Part shown: in pieces, positions 16,143-24,233 of the stretch
Layout: each line of letters begins with the position of its first letter
How positions within the stretch are numbered: position 1 is the first letter of the stretch
Source of the DNA: Trichocoleus sp. FACHB-46
GTDB taxonomy: Bacteria; Cyanobacteriota; Cyanobacteriia; FACHB-46
NCBI RefSeq assembly: GCF_014695385.1
Contig: NZ_JACJOD010000077.1
Span: 1 to 42,520 of the forward strand
DNA length: 42,520 nt
Direction: 5' to 3'
Notes under the pieces: model-generated
The model's database searches: none
What the model was told of the DNA's origin: nothing
The model's input: only the letters and a program-made list of their open reading frames with translations
Translations under genes and position numbers: made by a program

Positions 16143-17111
16143 ATGAGGATCAAAGCAATCAAAGGACATCTGGGAATCGGACCGGAAGTGAAAGACGCGA
16201 CTTACGTAGAGGCTGCGAGGTGGGGTAAGTATCGGGGGTGGCGGTATGTTCTGGGGCTGGTGATCATCCTCTTTGCGTGGCTGGTGGTCGGGACTGGTGC
16301 CAGCGTACTCGTCGTGATCATCGGCCAGCCGGATTACTTCGTGCTTGATTACCTCGTGCTTGATCCTTTCGAGAAGTTCCTGTTTGTTATGGCAGGTTTC
16401 CCATTTTTCCTCGCGGGGGTTCTCATCGCCGTTACCCTTATCCACCGCCGTCATCCCCTGACGCTAATTACGGCGCGGAAGAAGATAAGCTGGCGTCGCA
16501 TCGGTCAGGGGTTTGTGGCGTGGTCCGTTCCAGCGTGTCTGATAGGCGTGCTGGGACAGTACCTCTTCTACCCCGACACCTTTACCTTCAACTTCGACCT
16601 GGCGACATTCGCGCTCTTCGTGCCACTGGCACTGGTCTTCACCGCGATCCAGACGACCACTGAGGAGCTGTTCTTTCGCGGATACATCGTGCAGGGTGCG
16701 AGCCTCATCTGGAGCAACCGCGTTTTTCTGGCGCTCGTGGCAGCCGTGGTATTCACCCTGCCGCACCTCTTAAACCCGGAGGTGAGCGCAGGCGGCTGGC
16801 TCACGGTCTTCTCCAACTACTTCCTCGTTCCGGGTCTGTTGTGGACCGTGGTCTCGTTGATTGACGGAACCACTGAACTCGCCATCGGCGCACATTTCGC
16901 GAACAACATCGGTAGCATACTCCTGTTTAACATCACTGGAAGTGCTGTGACCACACCGGCTCCGTTCACAATCAGCGAGTATCACGCCACCTACGGGGCG
17001 CTATCGGTGCTGGTTGCAATACCCATATTCCTGGCGATCGCCTACAAGGTGTTCAAACACGACGAGGCATCCAAACCCGTTTTCCAGGGTGGTCGGATTG
17101 GTCGTCGGTGA
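16143..17111 (+). CDS. CPBP-family intramembrane glutamic protease
   Basis: The 322-residue multi-pass membrane protein has the three CPBP motifs: TTTEELFFRGY (EExxxR), VVFTLPHLLN (FxxxH) and LAIGAHFANNIG (HxxxN). About eight hydrophobic helices are visible. Members cleave or modify proteins or prenylated peptides in the membrane; the substrate here is unknown. AAGGAGA lies 6 bases before the ATG. The gene is clearly richer in GC than its neighbours, suggesting separate origin. A paralogue sharing ATYVEAAR near the N-terminus and most of the sequence lies at 35649 but is cut by an IS. Confidence 0.9.
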   Translation: MRIKAIKGHLGIGPEVKDATYVEAARWGKYRGWRYVLGLVIILFAWLVVGTGASVLVVIIGQPDYFVLDYLVLDPFEKFLFVMAGFPFFLAGVLIAVTLIHRRHPLTLITARKKISWRRIGQGFVAWSVPACLIGVLGQYLFYPDTFTFNFDLATFALFVPLALVFTAIQTTTEELFFRGYIVQGASLIWSNRVFLALVAAVVFTLPHLLNPEVSAGGWLTVFSNYFLVPGLLWTVVSLIDGTTELAIGAHFANNIGSILLFNITGSAVTTPAPFTISEYHATYGALSVLVAIPIFLAIAYKVFKHDEASKPVFQGGRIGRR

Positions 17112-17161
17112 TTTCGTCAGTTCGTTGCTGAAGGTCATTTAATTACAACAGGAGAAACAAA

Positions 17162-17344
17162 ATGATACTGCAAGATAAAGTAGCGTTAGTCACTGGTGGA
17201 ACTTCAGGAATTGGTCATACAACCGCGGTCGCCTTCGGTGCTGCTGGAGCAAAGGTTGTATTCTCAGGCAGACGCGACGCAGAAGGTGAAAAAACCGCCA
17301 AACTGATTCGCGAAACAGGCGCTGAATGCTTATACGTCTATTGA
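17162..17344 (+). pseudogene. SDR oxidoreductase, N-terminal 60 codons only
   Basis: The sequence [18 protein letters not shown] continues with [20 protein letters not shown] and ends ECLYVY-stop. It is nearly the same as the first 59 residues of the intact SDR at 32567, including the leader AACAGGAGAAACAAAATG. Homology ends abruptly at 17340, where a new promoter region begins. The rest of the gene has been lost by recombination, and a 60-residue product would lack the catalytic residues. Confidence 0.9.
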
Positions 17345-17364
17345 AACAAGTTCACTAACATCAC

Positions 17365-17406
17365 AAGAATTTGACAAATCATTTTAAGAATCTGAAAGCA
17401 GTCAAG
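17365..17406 (+). promoter_or_regulatory. Tandem AAGAAT(C/T)TGA repeats 21 bp apart upstream of an NTF2-like gene
   Basis: AAGAATTTGACA starts at 17365 and AAGAATCTGAAAGCAGTCAA at 17386, again a 21-bp step. GGAACTCAAGACACT and TAGATAGAACCAGGAG follow, ending in the ribosome site of the gene at 17452. TAGATAG is a possible -10 region. Confidence 0.65.
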
Positions 17407-17451
17407 CATTGGAACTCAAGACACTTTAGATAGAACCAGGAGTATTTAATC

Positions 17452-18033
17452 ATGGTCAAAGAGCAAACTGTAGACGGACAAACAAATTTACAAGCAACTG
17501 CCAATTTGACACCAGCCCAGGAGTCTTTGCAAGCACTTTGGGAAGAGCACTTACAGTACGAGTTTGGCACTCACAGTACTGAAGATGCCCTCGCTACGAT
17601 GGTTGAAGATGCTTACGTTAACCACATTCCGGTAATGATTGGGGGAGTCGGGAAACCAGCACTGCGCGAGTTTTATTCCAAATACCTCATTCCACAGATG
17701 CCGCCGGACATGGAGTTGACCCCAATCTCGCGCACGATCGGGACAGATCAACTCGTGGATGAAATGGTGGCTAAGTTCACTCATACTGTTTGGATGGAAT
17801 GGATATTACCCGGCGTTGCTCCCACCGGAAAACGGGTAGAAGTGCCAGTAGTAGCGATTATTCGGTTTTGTGACGGCAAGTTAGCCCACGAACACATTTA
17901 CTGGGATCAGGCAAGTGTATTGGTTCAAGTCGGCTTGCTCGATCCGAGTACACTTCCCGTCGTGGGCATTGACAGTGCGCGTAAGGCGATCGATCCCAAC
18001 TTACCTTCAAACACACTAATCGATCGCGACTAA
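17452..18033 (+). CDS. NTF2-like (SnoaL-type) protein
   Basis: The 193-residue protein has the SnoaL/ester-cyclase look: a helix-rich start (LQALWEEHLQYEFGTHSTED), AYVNHIPVMIGGVGKPALRE, a central WMEWILPG and the β-strand VPVVAIIRFCDGKLAHEHIY, with WDQASVLVQVGLLD at the end. Such cone-shaped folds act as small hydrolases, cyclases or isomerases on polyketide-like or cyclic substrates; the specific reaction cannot be assigned. CAGGAG lies 10 bases before the ATG. It is expressed from one of the three 21-bp repeat promoters, so probably co-regulated with the SDR at 15274 and the pirin at 24770. Confidence 0.85.
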   Translation: MVKEQTVDGQTNLQATANLTPAQESLQALWEEHLQYEFGTHSTEDALATMVEDAYVNHIPVMIGGVGKPALREFYSKYLIPQMPPDMELTPISRTIGTDQLVDEMVAKFTHTVWMEWILPGVAPTGKRVEVPVVAIIRFCDGKLAHEHIYWDQASVLVQVGLLDPSTLPVVGIDSARKAIDPNLPSNTLIDRD

Positions 18034-18048
18034 GTGTAGGAGCCAGCA
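18034..18048. repeat. 15-bp inverted repeat GTGTAGGAGCCAGCA (partner 18944-18958)
   Basis: The partner is its exact reverse complement. The pair encloses the NQO1-like gene and the small remnant before it (about 0.9 kb), like the ends of a small inserted cassette. I see no target duplication. Confidence 0.5.
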
Positions 18049-18083
18049 GATATCAATGCCTAAACCCGCCATTTTGCAACCAG

Positions 18084-18167
18084 GATCGCAACTCGCCTGA
18101 CCCAGCCACGTTCTATACCCATGGTGAAAAAGGCTATCTGGATTATCCAGCCCTAGCAAAAGTTTAG
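18084..18167 (+). pseudogene. Short C-terminal gene remnant, family not recognised
   Basis: Twenty-seven codons, DRNSPDPATFYTHGEKGYLD then YPALAKV and TAG, read like a genuine protein end but with no upstream coding sequence. I cannot name the family. It lies between the NTF2-like gene and the NQO1-like gene, inside the 15-bp inverted repeats. Confidence 0.35.
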
Positions 18168-18192
18168 AAACTTAGAAAACGAAATAACTCAC

Positions 18193-18861
18193 ATGAAAGT
18201 TTTGATTGTTCTTGCACACCCAGAGTCGAAAAGCTTTAACGGAGCAATGTTCCAGACAGCAATTGACACTTTCAAAGACTCTGGGCATGATGTTCAATAT
18301 TCAGATCTCCATACCATGAGATTTGACCCTGTATCCGATCGCCGCAACTTTACGTCTGTCAAAGATCCTGACTACTTTAAGCAGCAACTTGAAGAGATGT
18401 ATGCAACTGAAGTTGGAGGATTCATTCCAGAAATTGAAGCTGAGATCCAAAAACTGGAATGGTGCGATCTGATGATTTGGCAATTCCCTTTGTGGTGGTT
18501 CAGTGTCCCTGCAATTTTGAAGGGGTGGGTCGATCGTGTCTTTGTTATGGGGCGTGTTTACGGTAATAGACATATTTATGAAACGGGCAGATTTCGAGGT
18601 AAGCAAGCAATGCTCTCGTTGACCACAGGTAGCACAGAAGAGGACTATCTTGCAGGCGGTTTTAACGGTGATATCCATGCTATTCTGCGCCCAATTCAGC
18701 GAGGGATGCTGCAATTCGCTGGTTTTGACGTTCTTGCTCCGCAGATTGTTTATGCCCCCGTTCGCCAAACAGATGCAGTTCGTCAACGTATCTTGAATGA
18801 TTTTTCGCAACGATTGCGAACCATTGAACGTGAGTTGCCGATCGCCGTAGGTCAGTATTGA
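18193..18861 (+). CDS. NAD(P)H quinone oxidoreductase, flavodoxin-like fold (NQO1/MdaB-like)
   Basis: The 222 residues begin MKVLIVLAHPESKSFNGAM, the FMN/FAD phosphate-binding loop of NQO1-type enzymes, and contain LMIWQFPLWWFSVPAILKGW followed by VDRVF, then LSLTTGSTEEDY. They catalyse two-electron reduction of quinones with NAD(P)H. This is the second quinone reductase in the window after the azoreductase. Start supported by position only (ACTCACATG, weak ribosome site). Two hairpins and one arm of a 15-bp inverted repeat follow the gene. Confidence 0.9.
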   Translation: MKVLIVLAHPESKSFNGAMFQTAIDTFKDSGHDVQYSDLHTMRFDPVSDRRNFTSVKDPDYFKQQLEEMYATEVGGFIPEIEAEIQKLEWCDLMIWQFPLWWFSVPAILKGWVDRVFVMGRVYGNRHIYETGRFRGKQAMLSLTTGSTEEDYLAGGFNGDIHAILRPIQRGMLQFAGFDVLAPQIVYAPVRQTDAVRQRILNDFSQRLRTIERELPIAVGQY

Positions 18862-18902
18862 TCGGCATGGAACTGGCGGGAGTGGATTTATGGGGCACGC
18901 AG

Positions 18903-18957
18903 CCAGGATCGTACTCATCCTGGTTGTAGGAGGCGCTTCTTATTGCTGGCTCCTACA
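18903..18957. promoter_or_regulatory. Two consecutive perfect hairpins downstream of the NQO1-like gene
   Basis: CCAGGAT/ATCCTGG (18903-18909 and 18916-18922, 6-base loop), then TGTAGGAG/CTCCTACA (18924-18931 and 18950-18957, 18-base loop). They fill the spacer before the SDR at 19019. No T-run follows, so a classic terminator is not supported; transcript-end protection or a recombination remnant is possible. Confidence 0.5.
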
Positions 18958-18958
18958 C
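18944..18958. repeat. 15-bp inverted repeat, right partner of 18034-18048
   Basis: TGCTGGCTCCTACAC, the exact reverse complement of the left copy. It also supplies the right arm of the second hairpin at 18924-18957. Confidence 0.5.
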
Positions 18959-19018
18959 GTATTGCTCATTGAGTTTTTGACAAAGTGACACAGCTATTCA
19001 CAACAAGAGGTAACTATC

Positions 19019-19774
19019 ATGATGCTTAAAGACAAGGTGGCATTAGTCACTGGCGGAACTTCAGGAATTGGTCGTGCAACCGCGATCGCTTATGCCCAAC
19101 AACAGGCAAAGGTAGTGGTGGTGGGTCGTCGAATGGATGAAGGTGAAGAAACAGTTCGATTGATTCAGGAAGCTGGCAAAGAGGCTATTTTTGTGCAAGC
19201 AGATGTCACGAAAGAAGCCGATGTTGAAGCAATGCTTGATAAAGCAGTGAGTGTTTTTGGTCGGTTAGATATTGCCTTTAATAATGCAGGAATGGTCGGC
19301 GAAAACCCCTCATTGATTGAGCAAACAGAAGCGGAATATGATCGCACGATGAACGTCAATGTCAAAGGCGTTTGGTTGTCGATGAAGCATGAAATCGCTC
19401 AGATGTTGAAACAGGGAAGTGGTTCAATCGTCAATATGGCATCTGCGAATGGAGTCGTTGCATTTCCTACCCAACCCCTCTACACCGCGAGTAAACATGC
19501 AGTAGTCGGTTTAACAAAAGCTGCTGCGCTCCAATATGCCAAAGCAGGTATTCGCATCAATGTCGTTGCACCAGCAGTAATCGAAACAGATATGTTTGAA
19601 GCAGTTACAGGTGGGCAGGATGAGGTCAAAGCTTACATAACAGGACTCCACCCGATCGGACGGGTTGGGACACCGCTTGAAGTTGCAAATGCAGTCCTGT
19701 TTTTATCATCTGACCTGGCATCGTTCACAACAGGTGAAACGTTGATGGTAGATGGTGGGTATGTAGCGCAGTAG
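19019..19774 (+). CDS. SDR-family NAD(P)-dependent oxidoreductase (copy 1 of a duplicated pair)
   Basis: A classical 251-residue [13 protein letters not shown] near residue 12, NNAGMVGENPSLIE, a Ser in SIVNMASANGVV, catalytic YTASK and a C-terminal SFTTGETLMVDGGY. The arginine pair of VVVGRRMDEGEE suggests NADP preference. It is nearly the same as the gene at 23389, with differences spread along the length (for example MASANG against TSSGAG at the catalytic Ser region). An ATG-ATG pair opens the gene, preceded by AAGAGGTAA; either ATG may be used. The substrate is unknown. Confidence 0.93.
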   Translation: MMLKDKVALVTGGTSGIGRATAIAYAQQQAKVVVVGRRMDEGEETVRLIQEAGKEAIFVQADVTKEADVEAMLDKAVSVFGRLDIAFNNAGMVGENPSLIEQTEAEYDRTMNVNVKGVWLSMKHEIAQMLKQGSGSIVNMASANGVVAFPTQPLYTASKHAVVGLTKAAALQYAKAGIRINVVAPAVIETDMFEAVTGGQDEVKAYITGLHPIGRVGTPLEVANAVLFLSSDLASFTTGETLMVDGGYVAQ

Positions 19775-19919
19775 TCGATCGGCAGTGCGACACGTTGCGA
19801 CCAAGTCGCGATCGACCTGCATTATCTGCTCGATCACTCTCCGTGCTGTTGGTTCCTCAAGGGCATCCCGGTAATACGCGGTGTTTGATTGAGCAGTAAT
19901 ACATCTAAAGGAGTCCATC

Positions 19920-20027
19920 ATGACGACAACACTTGCAGGCATTGCACTGGTAACGGGTGGTTCTCGCGGTTTAGGAGCGGTGATCGTAGGGTATGCGAAA
20001 GATCAAAACTTTTACACTCACAATTAA
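19920..20027 (+). pseudogene. SDR oxidoreductase, first ~25 codons then frame loss
   Basis: AAAGGAG precedes ATG 19920, and MTTTLAGIALVTGGSRGLGA is a normal SDR start with the glycine motif. After that the sequence turns to VIVGYAKDQNFYTHN and stops. The remnant at 26990 (MTTLTGKVALV-stop) is a second copy of the same gene start, again located after an SDR 3' end. Confidence 0.75.
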
Positions 20028-20041
20028 CGAAAGGAAAAGAA

Positions 20042-21010
20042 ATGGCTGAAAAATTTGGTGCAAAATCGACCGCCGACGAGGTGCTTTCTGGCATTGATCT
20101 CAAGGGAAAGCGATTTCTCATTACGGGTGCATCGTCAGGCATTGGACTCGAAACCGCCCGCTCACTGGTCTCGCACGGCGCTAGTGTAATCGGCGCGGTC
20201 AGGAACCTCACTAAAGCTGAGCCAGCCACTGCATCGGTTCGTGATGCCGCGTCGCAAGGAGGTGGCAGCCTGGAGTTGATCAATCTTGATCTGGCATCCT
20301 TGCAAAGCGTTCGTGCCTGTGCGGATAAACTGTTGGCTGACGGTCAACCGTTCGATGCCATCATCGCCAACGCTGGCGTTATGGCAACTCCGTTCGGTCG
20401 GACGATCGATGGCTTTGAAGTCCAGTTCGGAACTAACCATCTTGGTCATTTCGCCCTGATCAATGGGATCGAGCCGTTGCTCGCCGATAATGGACGGCTG
20501 GTCGTCCTGTCGTCGCTCGCGCATCGCGGTGCCGATATCGACTTGGACGATCCGAATTTCGAGCAGCAGTCGTACGATCCATGGGTTGCCTATAGCCGAT
20601 CGAAAACCGCCAATTCACTGTTCGCTGTGGAGTTTGACAGACGGCATCGCGATCGCGGCATTCGGGCTGCTTCGGTGATGCCCGGAAACAGTCTGACGGA
20701 CCTACCCCGCCATTTCTCGCAGGAGGAGTTGCAGGGACTTTTACAGACCGTTGACGCAGCGCGCACCGAAGCGGGTCTGCCGCCGAAAGAGTTGAAAGAG
20801 ATTCCGCAGGCAGCCGCGACATCGGTCTGGGCAGCAGTCGTGGCGAATAAAGACGAGATCGGCGGACACTATCTTGAAGATTGCGCGATCGCGCCAATCA
20901 ATGACACACCCAACCCATTTGCTGACGGTGTCAGGTCGTATGCACTTGACGCTAACAAAGCTAAGCAGCTTTGGGCGAAAAGCGAGGAATTGATCAGCGC
21001 TGTATCTTAA
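20042..21010 (+). CDS. SDR-family oxidoreductase (WW-domain-oxidoreductase/retinol-dehydrogenase-like)
   Basis: The 322-residue product has LKGKRFLITGASSGIGLETA, IIANAGVMATPFGRT, VVLSSLAHRG and YSRSKTANSLFAVE (catalytic Tyr-x-x-x-Lys). It then has a long C-terminal part that classical 250-residue SDRs lack, placing it with the longer protochlorophyllide-reductase/retinol-dehydrogenase-like branch. I start at ATG 20042, after AAAGGAAAAG; the frame is open further upstream into the SDR remnant but without family similarity. GC content and codon use differ from the duplicated SDR pair, so it has its own origin. Confidence 0.9.
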   Translation: MAEKFGAKSTADEVLSGIDLKGKRFLITGASSGIGLETARSLVSHGASVIGAVRNLTKAEPATASVRDAASQGGGSLELINLDLASLQSVRACADKLLADGQPFDAIIANAGVMATPFGRTIDGFEVQFGTNHLGHFALINGIEPLLADNGRLVVLSSLAHRGADIDLDDPNFEQQSYDPWVAYSRSKTANSLFAVEFDRRHRDRGIRAASVMPGNSLTDLPRHFSQEELQGLLQTVDAARTEAGLPPKELKEIPQAAATSVWAAVVANKDEIGGHYLEDCAIAPINDTPNPFADGVRSYALDANKAKQLWAKSEELISAVS

Positions 21011-21083
21011 AGGTTTTCGACTTTTGTCAATAAAATTTAGATGCGTTTACCCTGGGATTTGGAATAGTCAGGAAAAACTATTC

Positions 21084-21995
21084 ATGAGAAAGTTCACTCT
21101 TCGGTTAGTTATTATCGTTCTGGTTGTCAGTGTGCTTGTTGGCTCTGGTTGGCTGAATCGCGCAACTCCTGCTTCAACCTGTGACATCGCAACTCGCTCT
21201 ACCCAAATCGGGAGTGGAACGCTCTCCTATAATCAAGCAGGGACAGGACAGCCGATTTTACTGCTGCATGGATTATTTGCCGAGAAAGAGCAGTGGAATG
21301 GCATGATGTGCGAGTTGGCTAGAGCAGGCTATCAAGCGATCGCACCCGATCTACCCGGTTATGCCAAGAGTACTGGATTTACCGTGAAAGACTATGCACT
21401 AGAGAATCAGGTAGCCCTCCTGCACCAGTTTGTCGAGCAGCTAAAGATTCAATCCCTTGATGTTGCAGGTAGCTCGATGGGGGGCACGATCGCAACCCTT
21501 TACAGCCAGCTTTATCCCAACCAAGTTCGCAGCCTCGCCTTTATCGGCTCACCGCTAGGCATAACGAATTGGGCAACTAGCGTCAGGAAATCGATTATTG
21601 AGGGCATCAATCCCTTTATTCCGATTACCAAAGAGCAGTTCGATCTAGAAATCAGTCTGCTTTTCGTGACGCCTCCTACGATTCCGGATGAGGTCAAAAC
21701 CGAGAAAGTGAACGATTATGTGAATCGTAATCGAAATTATCAGCAGACTTGGGACATTGTGAATCTTTATGATGATGTGCTTTGTCAGTTGCCTCACAGT
21801 CGGGTTCCGACCCTGGCAATTTGGGGTCAGGAAGACAAAATCTATGATATTCGGGATGTCGATCGCTCACATCGCTGTCTTTCAGGGAGCCAAATTATTC
21901 AATTACCCAAAGCAGGACATTTGCTGTTGATCGAAAACGCTCAGGAAGCAGCATCGAATTATCTTGGTTTTCTGAAAACAATCAAAAATCGATAG
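21084..21995 (+). CDS. Exported or membrane-anchored alpha/beta hydrolase
   Basis: The 303-residue product starts MRKFTLRLVIIVLVVSVLVG, a signal peptide or anchor. It continues with an α/β-hydrolase fold: ILLLHGLFAEKEQWNGM (oxyanion region), nucleophile elbow VAGSSMGGTIA, acid in LAIWGQEDKIYD and the catalytic His in LPKAGHLLLIE. The substrate is unknown. Two cysteines (early CDIATRS and late SHRCLSGS) could form a disulfide outside the cytoplasm. I use ATG 21084 with GGAAAAA before it; an in-frame start at 21024 would put 20 residues in front of the signal. Confidence 0.88.
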   Translation: MRKFTLRLVIIVLVVSVLVGSGWLNRATPASTCDIATRSTQIGSGTLSYNQAGTGQPILLLHGLFAEKEQWNGMMCELARAGYQAIAPDLPGYAKSTGFTVKDYALENQVALLHQFVEQLKIQSLDVAGSSMGGTIATLYSQLYPNQVRSLAFIGSPLGITNWATSVRKSIIEGINPFIPITKEQFDLEISLLFVTPPTIPDEVKTEKVNDYVNRNRNYQQTWDIVNLYDDVLCQLPHSRVPTLAIWGQEDKIYDIRDVDRSHRCLSGSQIIQLPKAGHLLLIENAQEAASNYLGFLKTIKNR

Positions 21996-22331
21996 ACGAA
22001 TCAAGCATTCAGCAATTAGGCTTCGGTGTCGAAGAATTGAATCTCAGCCAGTTGTTGGCTAATGACCTGAACCTTAGGCTTACAAAAGAAAGGAGATCGC
22101 TATGAGAAACAATGGAACGACATGACTATTTAGTTAAGTTGCACATCGCCTTTGGCTGGGAGCAAGAAAACTTTTTTGGTGTGCTACGAGGCTGTGATAT
22201 CTGCATTTGCTACTAAACGGTAACTACCTTACCAAATCGTGCTGACTTACGAAGTTAGGGAGAACTTACCTCCGCTGAGTGGTATCGAAATCCCATCACT
22301 GTTAATTCTAAATCAAGGAGAGTTGGCACAG
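21996..22331 (+). other. Intergenic, one possible 34-codon ORF
   Basis: A small frame at 22112-22216 reads MERHDYLVKLHIAFGWEQEN and ends after FFGVLRGCDICICY. AAAGGAG at about 22089 precedes a different short frame at 22102. I cannot tell a real small protein from a gene remnant, and nothing else is recognisable. Confidence 0.3.
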
Positions 22332-23300
22332 ATGAAATCTATGAAGGCAGCCGTATTAACTGCGTTTGGTGATGCTGAGAAGTTTGAGATTCAAACTGTT
22401 CCCATACCAACACTGAAGGCGAATCAGGTGTTAGTCAGAGTTTGTGCAACCTCGATTAACCCGGTCGATTATCAAACTCGTCGTGGTGATTACAAGGAAC
22501 TGGTTCGATTACCCGCCATCATTGGAGTTGATGTTTCAGGGGTGATTGAGGCAGTTGGAGAAGCTGTGACTGATTTCAAGGTGGGAGATGAAGTGTATTA
22601 CTCGCCGCAAATTTTTGGAGAATTCGGTAGCTACGCTCAGTATCATGTGGCTGATGCAGCGATTGTTGCATTGAAGCCTGCAAATCTATCGCACATTGAA
22701 GCAGCTTCTTTTCCGCTTGCAGGCGGAACGGCTTGGGATTGTCTAGTGACTAGGGGCAATCTACAAGTTGGGGAAACAGTTCTCATCCATGCGGGTGCGG
22801 GTGGAGTGGGTTCGATCGCAGTTCAACTCGCCAAAGCAATAGGGGCATACGTTTTTGCAACGTGTAGTTCTAGAAACCGAGATTTCGTGACAGAGCTGGG
22901 CGCAGATCGGGTGATTGATTACAAAAATGAAGATTACGTAGAAGTCATTCGTCAAGAAACAAATGGACTGGGTGTGGATTTAGTTCTAGATACGATCGGC
23001 GGAGAAACAATTCAGCGTAGTCTAGAAATCATTCGTCCCTTTGGTAGGCTTGCAAGCATTGTAGACGTTGCAATACCGCAATCGCTGCTTGAAGCATGGG
23101 GTAAGAATCTGACGATTCATTTTGTTTTTTCACCCCAGTACCGAGGAAAATTAGAGGCTTTGACAAAACTCATCGAGCGTCATCAGCTTCGCCCAGTGAT
23201 TGATTCAGTATTTTCTTGGGATCAGGTCGTTCTGGCACATCAGCGTCTAGAGCAGGGAGGAACACGGGGCAAAATTGTGCTGAAGTTTACAGAAGATTAA
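22332..23300 (+). CDS. NADP-dependent, zinc-lacking medium-chain oxidoreductase (quinone/enone reductase type)
   Basis: The 322-residue protein has the GroES-like N-terminal part (VRVCATSINPVDYQTRRGDY, then LPAIIGVDVSGVIEAVGE) and the nucleotide-binding motif HAGAGGVGSIAVQLAKAIGA. It lacks the Cys/His cluster of zinc alcohol dehydrogenases, as in quinone oxidoreductases and enone reductases. The C-terminal HQRLEQGGTRGKIVLKF is typical. I choose ATG 22332 (MKSMKAAVL), preceded by AAGGAG at about 22314; an earlier in-frame start at 22239 lacks family similarity. Confidence 0.92.
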   Translation: MKSMKAAVLTAFGDAEKFEIQTVPIPTLKANQVLVRVCATSINPVDYQTRRGDYKELVRLPAIIGVDVSGVIEAVGEAVTDFKVGDEVYYSPQIFGEFGSYAQYHVADAAIVALKPANLSHIEAASFPLAGGTAWDCLVTRGNLQVGETVLIHAGAGGVGSIAVQLAKAIGAYVFATCSSRNRDFVTELGADRVIDYKNEDYVEVIRQETNGLGVDLVLDTIGGETIQRSLEIIRPFGRLASIVDVAIPQSLLEAWGKNLTIHFVFSPQYRGKLEALTKLIERHQLRPVIDSVFSWDQVVLAHQRLEQGGTRGKIVLKFTED

Positions 23301-23388
23301 ACCAGCTTTACGGCGTTGGTAATTGCTAAACGGATCGGATTTTGATTGTGTGTTGAAGGTCAATATTAATTGGAACAGGAGAAATAAG

Positions 23389-24144
23389 ATGATACTGCAA
23401 GATAAAGTGGCTTTAGTTACTGGTGGCACAGCGGGAATTGGCAGAGCAACGGCGATCGCTTATGCACAACAACAAGCAAAGGTGGTGGTGGTGGGTCGTC
23501 GAATGGATGAAGGCGAAGAAACGGTTCGATTGATTAAGGATACTGGCGGAGAGGCGATTTTTGTGCAAGCAGATGTCACGAAAGAAGCCGATGTTGAAGC
23601 AATGGTTGATAAAGCGGTTGGCGTTTTTGGTCGGTTAGATATTGCCTTTAATAATGCAGGAATGGTCGGCGAAAACCCCTCATTGATTGAGCAAACAGAA
23701 GTTGAATACGAGCGCATTATGAACGTCAATGTCAAAGGCGTTTGGTTGTCGATGAAATATGAAATCGCTCAGATGTTGAAACAGGGAAGTGGTTCGATCG
23801 TCAATACATCATCTGGGGCTGGAGTCGTTGCAGTTCCTACCCAACCCCTCTACACCGCGAGTAAACATGCGGTAGTAGGCTTAACAAAAGCCGCCGCACT
23901 CCAATATGCCAAAGCGGGGATTCGCATCAACGTCGTTGCACCAGCAGCAATCGAAACAGATATGTTTGAAGCAGCTACAGGTGGGCAGGATGAGGTCAAA
24001 GCTTACATAACAGGACTCCACCCGATCGGACGAATTGGAACACCACTTGAAGTTGCAAATGCAGTTCTGTTTTTATCATCTGACCTGGCATCGTTCGTAA
24101 CAGGTGAAACGTTGATGGTAGATGGTGGATATGTAGCGCAGTAG
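23389..24144 (+). CDS. SDR-family NAD(P)-dependent oxidoreductase (copy 2 of a duplicated pair)
   Basis: This 251-residue SDR is the near twin of 19019: the same TGG-x-[AS]-GIGRATAIAYAQQQ start, NNAGMVGENPSLIE, YTASKHAVVG and C-terminal FVTGETLMVDGGYVAQ. AACAGGAGAAATAAGATG gives an ideal start, and the same leader precedes the SDR genes at 17162 and 32567. So leaders have been exchanged among family members: the coding sequence follows copy 1, while the 5' end [14 protein letters not shown] matches the 32567 type. This mosaic points to gene conversion. An extended start at 23323 is unlikely. Confidence 0.93.
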   Translation: MILQDKVALVTGGTAGIGRATAIAYAQQQAKVVVVGRRMDEGEETVRLIKDTGGEAIFVQADVTKEADVEAMVDKAVGVFGRLDIAFNNAGMVGENPSLIEQTEVEYERIMNVNVKGVWLSMKYEIAQMLKQGSGSIVNTSSGAGVVAVPTQPLYTASKHAVVGLTKAAALQYAKAGIRINVVAPAAIETDMFEAATGGQDEVKAYITGLHPIGRIGTPLEVANAVLFLSSDLASFVTGETLMVDGGYVAQ

Positions 24145-24233
24145 TCGATCGGCAATGCAATATTTTGCATTGATCGAATGCGCGATGGCTAGCTTTTGCC
24201 TGTTTTGTTGAGCAAATTGCCAATCTTTAAACC

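Noticed and set aside
23103-23116. TAAGAATCTGACGATT within the medium-chain oxidoreductase gene
   Set aside because: It is coding sequence (GKNLTIHF) and has no second copy at 21 bp; chance match.
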